This document shows, in pieces, positions 14,380 to 18,831 of a stretch of 18,831 nucleotides of DNA (the stretch's first letter is position 1; each line of letters begins with the position of its first letter). The stretch lies in NCBI GenBank assembly GCA_002411515.1, contig DHTF01000083.1, positions 1 to 18,831 on the forward strand. The letters are read 5' to 3'. Under the pieces are notes generated by a model, which was not told the origin of the DNA, did no database searches, and was given only the letters and a program-made list of their open reading frames with translations. This DNA comes from Proteiniphilum sp. UBA5267 (GTDB taxonomy: Bacteria; Bacteroidota; Bacteroidia; Bacteroidales; Dysgonomonadaceae). The translations under genes were made by a program, and so were the position numbers.

Positions 14380-15339
14380 ATGGAAGAAATCAAAACTACA
14401 AGCAAAATTCACCTGTCAAGTCGAAAAGAAATCCTACACAACCGGCTATACGCCGTGCTAATATTTCTCTGTTTTTTACCGTTTATGTCTCCGGCGATTG
14501 CACTCTTTGCCGGATTGCTATTCTCTCTGCTCGGCATTAGGCACGCCTCGTTTCATCGCTATACCTCACCGGTCCTGCAGCTTTCCATCGTGCTGATGGG
14601 TTTCGGCATGAGCCTGAGTGAAGTGATCATCGCCTCAAGAACAGGTTTTGTGGCCACGGCTATCTCTGTTGTTTCCGTGATGATCATGGGTATTCTGTTG
14701 GGGAAACTCTTCAAAGTTGAGAAAAAAATCGCGCTGCTGATCGCAACAGGTACAGCCATCTGCGGTGGGAGCGCCATCGCAGCTGTAGCTCCGATCCTGC
14801 AGAGCAAGAGCTACCAGAGTTCATTCGCGCTGATTGTCGTCTTCGTACTGAACGCCGTCGCACTCTTTCTCTTCCCGTTTGTAGGCAGAAAGCTGGGACT
14901 GAGCCAGGAGCTGTTCGGTAACTGGGCAGCCATCGCGATACATGATACTAGTTCTGTAGTGGGTGCCGGGGCTGAATATGGAGATAAGGCATTGCAGGTG
15001 GCCACCACGGTTAAATTAATCCGCGCGTTGTGGATCATTCCGCTTTCACTGGTGATTGCCTTTTTCCAGAAAAACGAACAGAGAAATTCGATCAAGTTTC
15101 CCTGGTTTATTCTCTTTTTCCTTTTTGCCATTCTCTTTGCCAATTTTTTCCCTGAGCTGCATAGCAGTTTCGATCATTTCAGTTGGCTGGGCAAAAGGGG
15201 AATGGTGATTGCGCTCTTCCTGATCGGATCGAACATTACCCTGGCTGAAATCAAAAAGTCCGGGCCCCGCAGTTTTGCCCTTGGCATCACCCTATGGGTG
15301 GCAACAGCTGTTGGTTCTCTATTTTTTCTGATGCAGTAG
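14380..15339 (+). CDS. yeiH: YeiH-family putative sulfate/sulfite-type exporter
   Basis: A 319-residue polytopic protein of the YeiH family (UPF0324, TIGR00698), annotated as a putative sulfate exporter on weak experimental ground. About nine or ten membrane helices are visible. Family blocks are ATGTAICGGSAIAAVAPIL (125-143) and AIHDTSSVVGAGAEYGDKALQVATTVKLIRALWIIPLSLV (around 187-226). The ATG at 14380 (MEEIKTTSKIHLSSRKEIL) is 12 bp after a strong -7 box. The upstream LysR gene matches the yeiE-yeiH pairing known from enterobacteria, where the two genes are adjacent. Substrate is not shown by the sequence. A direct repeat begins 2 bp after its stop. Confidence 0.9.
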   Translation: MEEIKTTSKIHLSSRKEILHNRLYAVLIFLCFLPFMSPAIALFAGLLFSLLGIRHASFHRYTSPVLQLSIVLMGFGMSLSEVIIASRTGFVATAISVVSVMIMGILLGKLFKVEKKIALLIATGTAICGGSAIAAVAPILQSKSYQSSFALIVVFVLNAVALFLFPFVGRKLGLSQELFGNWAAIAIHDTSSVVGAGAEYGDKALQVATTVKLIRALWIIPLSLVIAFFQKNEQRNSIKFPWFILFFLFAILFANFFPELHSSFDHFSWLGKRGMVIALFLIGSNITLAEIKKSGPRSFALGITLWVATAVGSLFFLMQ

Positions 15340-15340
15340 A

Positions 15341-15376
15341 TATCTTTGCAGCAAAAAAAAACTATCTTTGCAGCAA
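15341..15376 (+). repeat. Direct repeat of TATCTTTGCAGCAA carrying -7-like boxes
   Basis: TATCTTTGCAGCAA occurs at 15341-15354 and again at 15363-15376, 22 bp apart, separated by an A run. Each copy contains an exact TAnnTTTG box, TATCTTTG. Neither copy has TTTG at 19-21 bp upstream. The second copy ends 15 bp before the ATG of the next gene. Confidence 0.8.
15363..15370 (+). promoter_or_regulatory. -7 element for the small membrane protein/RNase H operon
   Basis: TATCTTTG lies 21 bp before the ATG at 15392. No good -33 element is present at the usual distance, so strength is uncertain; the duplicated upstream copy at 15341-15348 is an alternative. Confidence 0.4.
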
Positions 15377-15391
15377 GAGACAACAACTAAA

Positions 15392-15847
15392 ATGGACGAC
15401 CTCACCCCCAAGAAGAAAAGAAGCCGTAAGGGCCTAAGATGGTTTCTCGGCATATTGATCGTGCTACTCACAGTTTTCATCTATGTGCGCTACTACTATG
15501 TTTTTGGCACGGGTGTAAAATCTGGTGAACTAAACTACCTCGTATACAAAGGCGTTATTTTTAAGACATACGAAGGAAAGCTGATACAATCGGGTTTCAG
15601 AGCCGATAAGCCAGGCGGATTACAATCCAATCAATTTGATTTCTCTGTTGTAGACGAGGATATCGCAAAACAACTGATGATATCGGGAGGAAAGATGGTT
15701 CAATTGCACTACAAAGAATATTTCGGCACCCTACCCTGGCGTGGATACACCAAATTTGTGGTAGACAGCATTGTATCTATCGAAGAGGTCAGAGAGAGCA
15801 CTTCCATGGAAGAGGAGCTTACTCCTTTCATTATGGAAACTCTATGA
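15392..15847 (+). CDS. Conserved Bacteroidetes single-helix membrane protein, function unknown
   Basis: A 151-residue protein with a basic N-terminus (KKKRSRKG), one membrane helix (about 18-36) and a soluble remainder containing YYVFGTGVKSGELNYLVYKGVIFKTYEGKLIQSGF and VQLHYKEYFGTLPWRGYTKFVVDSIVSIEE. The hydrophilic part should face the periplasm. I recognise this as a widespread Bacteroidetes family sometimes annotated as 6-phosphogluconate dehydrogenase; it is far too short for that enzyme and has no NADP-binding loop, so that name should not be used. I prefer the ATG at 15392, as the TTG at 15368 lies inside the -7 box. The RNase H gene follows after 11 bp, which suggests an operon. The function is unknown. 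Confidence 0.82.
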   Translation: MDDLTPKKKRSRKGLRWFLGILIVLLTVFIYVRYYYVFGTGVKSGELNYLVYKGVIFKTYEGKLIQSGFRADKPGGLQSNQFDFSVVDEDIAKQLMISGGKMVQLHYKEYFGTLPWRGYTKFVVDSIVSIEEVRESTSMEEELTPFIMETL

Positions 15848-15858
15848 AAGCGTAAAAC

Positions 15859-16482
15859 ATGGCTCCGAAGAAGTTCTATGTAGTTTGGCAGGGATTGAAG
15901 CCAGGAATTTACGCATCGTGGGAAGAATGCAAGGTGCAGGTGACAGGATTTGAAAATGCACGGTATAAATCTTTCTCCTCATTGAAGGAAGCAGAGAAGG
16001 CATTCCATGAAAATCCGTGGAAACATTTGAAAGCAAAAAAAGGGAAGAGTGTGTCGCTACCTCTCTCAAGCGACACGATCATTAGCGAAAGCGTGGCTGT
16101 AGATGCTGCCTGCAGTGGCAATCCGGGACTTTTGGAATACCGAGGTGTATGTGTGGCAGATAAAAGAGAGGTTTTCCATGTCGGTCCTCTTGAAGAGGGC
16201 ACCAACAATATTGGTGAATTCCTGGCCATTGTGCATGCGCTGGCATTGCTGAAGAAGCATCAGCAGCCCACACCCATTTATTCCGACAGCGTGAATGCCA
16301 TTAAATGGGTTGCCAATAAGAAATGTAACACTAAACTGGAACGATCTGAAAGAAACAAACCCCTCTTTGAACTGATTGCACGAGCTGAACTGTGGCTTCA
16401 GCACCACAGTTACCAAAACCCGATTCTTAAATGGGAAACAAAAAACTGGGGCGAGATTCCCGCCGATTTCGGACGCAAATGA
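15859..16482 (+). CDS. Ribonuclease H with N-terminal viroplasmin/hybrid-binding domain
   Basis: It cleaves the RNA strand of RNA-DNA hybrids, as in primer and R-loop removal. At 207 residues it has two parts. Residues about 4-52 (KFYVVWQGLKPGIYASWEECKVQVTGFENARYKSFSSLKEAEKAF) form the caulimovirus viroplasmin-like domain that binds hybrids in eukaryotic RNase H1. The catalytic domain starts near 78. The catalytic carboxylates are D82 in VDAACSGNPG, E120 in NNIGEFLAI, D143 in YSDSVNAI and D203 in GEIPADFGR. The last is near the C-terminus, as in the related Bacteroidetes enzymes. No residue is missing. It is cotranscribed with the small membrane protein upstream and separated from rnpA by 108 bp that contain the rnpA promoter match. 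Confidence 0.93.
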   Translation: MAPKKFYVVWQGLKPGIYASWEECKVQVTGFENARYKSFSSLKEAEKAFHENPWKHLKAKKGKSVSLPLSSDTIISESVAVDAACSGNPGLLEYRGVCVADKREVFHVGPLEEGTNNIGEFLAIVHALALLKKHQQPTPIYSDSVNAIKWVANKKCNTKLERSERNKPLFELIARAELWLQHHSYQNPILKWETKNWGEIPADFGRK

Positions 16483-16547
16483 CTCACTTCACTTGTATCT
16501 TATTCCACTTTTTTTCCGCAAAAGAAACATTTGATTCCAAAAACAAT

Positions 16548-16555
16548 TATCTTTG
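16548..16555 (+). promoter_or_regulatory. -7 element upstream of rnpA
   Basis: TATCTTTG matches TAnnTTTG and lies 35 bp before the preferred rnpA start. TTTG at 16530-16533 is only 14 bp away instead of 19-21, so the -33 element is uncertain. Confidence 0.4.
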
Positions 16556-16590
16556 CTGAAGTAATTGCTTTCGGAGGAATGCTTTTATCT

Positions 16591-16995
16591 ATGAATGAAG
16601 GAGAATGCTGTAGGTTTAGAAAAGATGAACGTGTCACAGGTGAAAAAAGGGTAGAAACCCTCTTTACCCAGGGCGTTTCCTTTATGGCGTACCCCTTCAG
16701 AGTGGTATTTCTTGAGACGGCTCAGCACCGAACCGAACCCCTGTCGGTATTGATCAGCATCCCCAAAAAGAGGCTTCGCTCAGCAGTGGATCGCAACAGA
16801 ATGAAACGACTCACAAGGGAGGCTTATCGATTAAACAAACATCTTTTTGATGGCATACTCTCAGGGGAAAAAGCGCACATTGACCTGGCTTTCATTTATG
16901 TGAAAGATACGTTGAGCGATTTTACTACGGTTGAGAAAGGAGTTCGAAAAGCGTTGAGTATATTAAAGGTACAGATTGGAGGAGGAAAATGTTGA
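16591..16995 (+). CDS. rnpA: Ribonuclease P protein component
   Basis: The protein subunit that helps the RNase P RNA mature the 5' ends of tRNAs. From the ATG at 16591 it has 134 residues. The family signature [17 protein letters not shown] (64-80) with the RNR box at 68-70 is present, as is the aromatic-rich segment [13 protein letters not shown] (30-42). An in-frame ATG at 16579 is also possible: a GGAGG at 16573-16577 sits 1 nt from it, too close to be useful, and 13 nt from the preferred start. Unlike in many bacteria, rpmH is not next to it, which is usual in Bacteroidetes. Its end overlaps yidD by 7 bp. Confidence 0.93.
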   Translation: MNEGECCRFRKDERVTGEKRVETLFTQGVSFMAYPFRVVFLETAQHRTEPLSVLISIPKKRLRSAVDRNRMKRLTREAYRLNKHLFDGILSGEKAHIDLAFIYVKDTLSDFTTVEKGVRKALSILKVQIGGGKC

Positions 16996-17264
16996 AACTG
17001 ATCAAGCAACTCTTGACATGGATTTTACTTCTCCCTGTCTATTTCTACCGGACTGTTATCTCTCCGCTCACACCTCCCAGTTGCCGCTACACGCCTACCT
17101 GCTCGCAATATACGATAGAAGCATTAAAAAGACATGGACCTTTCAGAGGGTTCTACTTGTCGGCCAAGCGCATTTTAAGCTGTAATCCCTGGGGCGGATC
17201 GGGTTATGATCCAGTTCCGGAAAAAAAGTATGGAAAAGGCCAACCGAAGGCAGAGGACAATTAA
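16989..17264 (+). CDS. yidD: Membrane protein insertion efficiency factor YidD
   Basis: A 91-residue small membrane-associated protein that assists YidC-dependent insertion. The family features are visible: an amphipathic or hydrophobic N-terminus (1-20), then [33 protein letters not shown] with C32 and C38, and [16 protein letters not shown] with C65. The start overlaps the rnpA stop by 7 bp and has a good ribosome-binding sequence GGAGGAGG (16978-16985) inside rnpA, so the two are translationally coupled. The C-terminal tail after DPVP is charged and unremarkable. Confidence 0.95.
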   Translation: MLKLIKQLLTWILLLPVYFYRTVISPLTPPSCRYTPTCSQYTIEALKRHGPFRGFYLSAKRILSCNPWGGSGYDPVPEKKYGKGQPKAEDN

Positions 17265-17267
17265 TGT

Positions 17268-17969
17268 ATGGAATTTTACGACCTGCACACTCACCAGATT
17301 TTTCTCGAGGAAAACGATGACCCATATCACTCGTGCATCTTCGATGTATACCCACTTGAATTTGAAGTAGCCAAAGACTCTTACCACCGACACGCCTTCT
17401 CCTGCGGCATCCACCCATGGTATTCCGAGGAGAGCGACACGCAGATGGCATACCTGAACGAAATTGCCTCCAACCCGCGCATTGTGGCCATTGGGGAGAC
17501 CGGTCTCGACAAGCTCAAAGGCCCTTCGTTCGAGGTGCAGATTCCTGTTTTCAAAAAACACATCGAGCTCTCCGAAAAACTAGCCAAGCCAGTCATCATA
17601 CACTGTGTGAAAGCATGGGAAGAGCTTATCCAGATAAAAAAAGAGACCAAGCCCACCCAGCCATGGATCATTCATGGCTATCGGGGAAAGCCAGAGCTAA
17701 CCCAAAGACTTCTTCAGCAAGGATTTCTTTTTTCCATCGGCGACCAGATCAACGTGGACTCGATGCAGCTAATTCCAATTGATGCAATGTTTTGTGAGAC
17801 CGATGAAGATGAGATGTCGATTAGAGAGGTTTATCTCCAGACGTCACAGGCGGTAAATATGGACTTGGAAGCATTTGCTGATAGCATAGCAACCAATATA
17901 CGCAGGACATTCCCCACGGTACAGCCACCCAGGCCATGGTATGCCAAGGAGATTGAAGAAGAAAATTAA
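17268..17969 (+). CDS. TatD-family metal-dependent hydrolase
   Basis: A 233-residue member of the amidohydrolase superfamily; relatives have DNase activity, but the physiological substrate is debated. Metal ligands are visible: H7 and H9 in DLHTH, E77 in IGETGLDK, H112 in IIHCVKAWEEL, H136 in IIHGYRGKPEL, and D179 in CETDE. It is slightly shorter than E. coli TatD (260), as in other Bacteroidetes members that follow yidD. It starts 3 bp after the yidD stop, so it is cotranscribed with rnpA and yidD. There are no Tat genes near it. It ends 2 bp from the stop of hemD on the other strand, with no hairpin in between. Confidence 0.9.
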   Translation: MEFYDLHTHQIFLEENDDPYHSCIFDVYPLEFEVAKDSYHRHAFSCGIHPWYSEESDTQMAYLNEIASNPRIVAIGETGLDKLKGPSFEVQIPVFKKHIELSEKLAKPVIIHCVKAWEELIQIKKETKPTQPWIIHGYRGKPELTQRLLQQGFLFSIGDQINVDSMQLIPIDAMFCETDEDEMSIREVYLQTSQAVNMDLEAFADSIATNIRRTFPTVQPPRPWYAKEIEEEN

Positions 17970-17971
17970 AT

Positions 17972-18736
17972 TTAGTGATGATTTTTGTGATTTTCCCGTA
18001 GAAATGCCTCCAGCGCCGCAGTCATAGAAGGAAAGTCGGGTTGAGGCGCTTCGCAATCGAGACGCAGTCGCGCTTCTTCCACAGCCTTGGCAGTGGAAGT
18101 TCCAAAGCAACCAATAGCTATGTCTTCCTGTTTAAAGTCCGGAAAATTGGTAATCAAAGACTGAATACCCAACGGACTGAAAAAGACAATCATGTCATAA
18201 TCGAGCTTCACTCCTTTCTCAAAATCGTTGCTTACAGTCCTGTACATCACACTTTTAGTGTAATTGATTTTCTTTTCATCCAGAAAATGGGTCACCTCAT
18301 CGTTGTGTTCCTCGGGTACGGGGAAAAGAAATTTTTCTTTCGCGTGCTTGGTAAGCGCATTGCTCAAGCCATCGATCTTGCCTGTTGGACTGAAAAATAT
18401 TTTTCGTTTTCGATACACAATGTACTTTTGCAAGTACAACGCGACCACTTCTGAAGTACAGAAGTATTTCATGGTCTCCGGAATAACCACTTTCATTTCT
18501 TCACAGATAGAAAAGAAATTGTCAACTGCTGTTCGTGCGGTAAATACAATGGCTGTATAGTCGAGGATGTTAATACGCTGCTGACGAAATTCTTTGACAG
18601 ACACCCTTTCCACTTTGATAAAGGGATAAAAATGCATCTCAACATGAAACTTTTCAGCTATATCGTAATAAGGTGACTTTTCGCTGCTGGGTTTAGGTTG
18701 AGAGATCAGAATTTTCTTTATTTTCCGGATGTTCAT
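17972..18736 (-). CDS. hemD: Uroporphyrinogen-III synthase (HemD family)
   Basis: HemD closes hydroxymethylbilane to uroporphyrinogen III in the haem and sirohaem branch. The 254 residues fit the two-domain family, which is highly diverged and is recognised mostly by fold. Visible features are ILISQPKPSSEKSPYYDIAEKFHVEMHFYPFIKVE at the N-terminus, YTAIVFTARTAVDNFF (60-75), the DYDMIVFFSPLGIQSLITNF segment (178-197) and GCFGTSTAKAVEE (208-220), the last two being the most typical. The gene converges with tatD and stops 2 bp from it. No other haem gene is visible in the window, though the genome is cut just upstream. Confidence 0.85.
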   Translation of the reverse strand: MNIRKIKKILISQPKPSSEKSPYYDIAEKFHVEMHFYPFIKVERVSVKEFRQQRINILDYTAIVFTARTAVDNFFSICEEMKVVIPETMKYFCTSEVVALYLQKYIVYRKRKIFFSPTGKIDGLSNALTKHAKEKFLFPVPEEHNDEVTHFLDEKKINYTKSVMYRTVSNDFEKGVKLDYDMIVFFSPLGIQSLITNFPDFKQEDIAIGCFGTSTAKAVEEARLRLDCEAPQPDFPSMTAALEAFLRENHKNHH

Positions 18737-18814
18737 ATATCAATATTTCCTACCAAACGAATGAATATTAGCACGCCTTTATAAAACATGAGATAGGGTG
18801 CAATTTCGGTTCCG

Positions 18815-18822
18815 CAAAGATA
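18815..18822 (-). promoter_or_regulatory. -7 element upstream of hemD
   Basis: TATCTTTG on the minus strand matches TAnnTTTG and lies 78 bp before the hemD start. The -33 position falls outside the window, so only half of the promoter can be judged. Confidence 0.35.
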
Positions 18823-18831
18823 CACAAAAAA

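Noticed and set aside
1..18831. CRISPR arrays, IS elements, tRNA or rRNA genes.
   Set aside because: I found no regularly spaced repeats, transposase-like ORFs or cloverleaf-like sequences on either strand by reading; a tool search would be decisive.

Overview
The window looks like a chromosomal segment of a Bacteroidales bacterium. A Dysgonomonadaceae/Porphyromonadaceae-like genome is my guess from gene content, not a proven placement. Support comes from a TonB-linked beta-barrel protein with a carboxypeptidase-regulatory-like N-terminus, a secreted C1B peptidase, a LysO exporter split into two genes, a viroplasmin-type RNase H, and repeated matches to the Bacteroidetes promoter (-33 TTTG, about 19-21 bp, -7 TAnnTTTG). 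It is mostly housekeeping and membrane-biology sequence. I see no insertion sequence, CRISPR array, tRNA or rRNA.

Layout. Positions 1-2627 (minus strand): trmD, then the dTDP-sugar genes rfbA, rfbC and rfbB (rfbB runs off the left edge). Positions 2734-5190 (minus): a TonB-dependent-receptor-like outer-membrane barrel. Positions 5297-6975 (minus): a three-gene cassette of SPFH/Band 7 membrane protein, a two-helix membrane protein with a PH-like C-terminal region, and a 55-residue Arc-type ribbon-helix-helix protein. Positions 7150-8018 (plus): the two halves of a LysO lysine exporter. Positions 8131-10391 (plus): two tandem membrane-anchored metallophosphoesterases. Positions 10413-12922 (minus): murF behind a secreted cysteine peptidase. 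Positions 12923-13366 form the one long intergenic region, with divergent promoters and a leader hairpin. Positions 13367-15339 (plus): a YeiE-like LysR regulator and a YeiH-family transporter. Positions 15392-17969 (plus): a small membrane-anchored protein, RNase H, rnpA, yidD and a TatD-family hydrolase. Positions 17972-18736 (minus): hemD, converging on tatD with 2 bp between stop codons.

Working together: trmD and the rfb genes may form one transcript serving tRNA modification and dTDP-rhamnose-type sugar synthesis. The rfbD reductase is not between rfbC and rfbB. The SPFH/PH-like/Arc cassette is the least understood unit and the best candidate for an undescribed system: a probable membrane scaffold, a membrane partner and a DNA-binding protein in one operon. 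The LysR gene and yeiH are co-oriented but have separate predicted promoters. The yeiH and lysO promoters lie so close to their start codons that the transcripts should be nearly leaderless.
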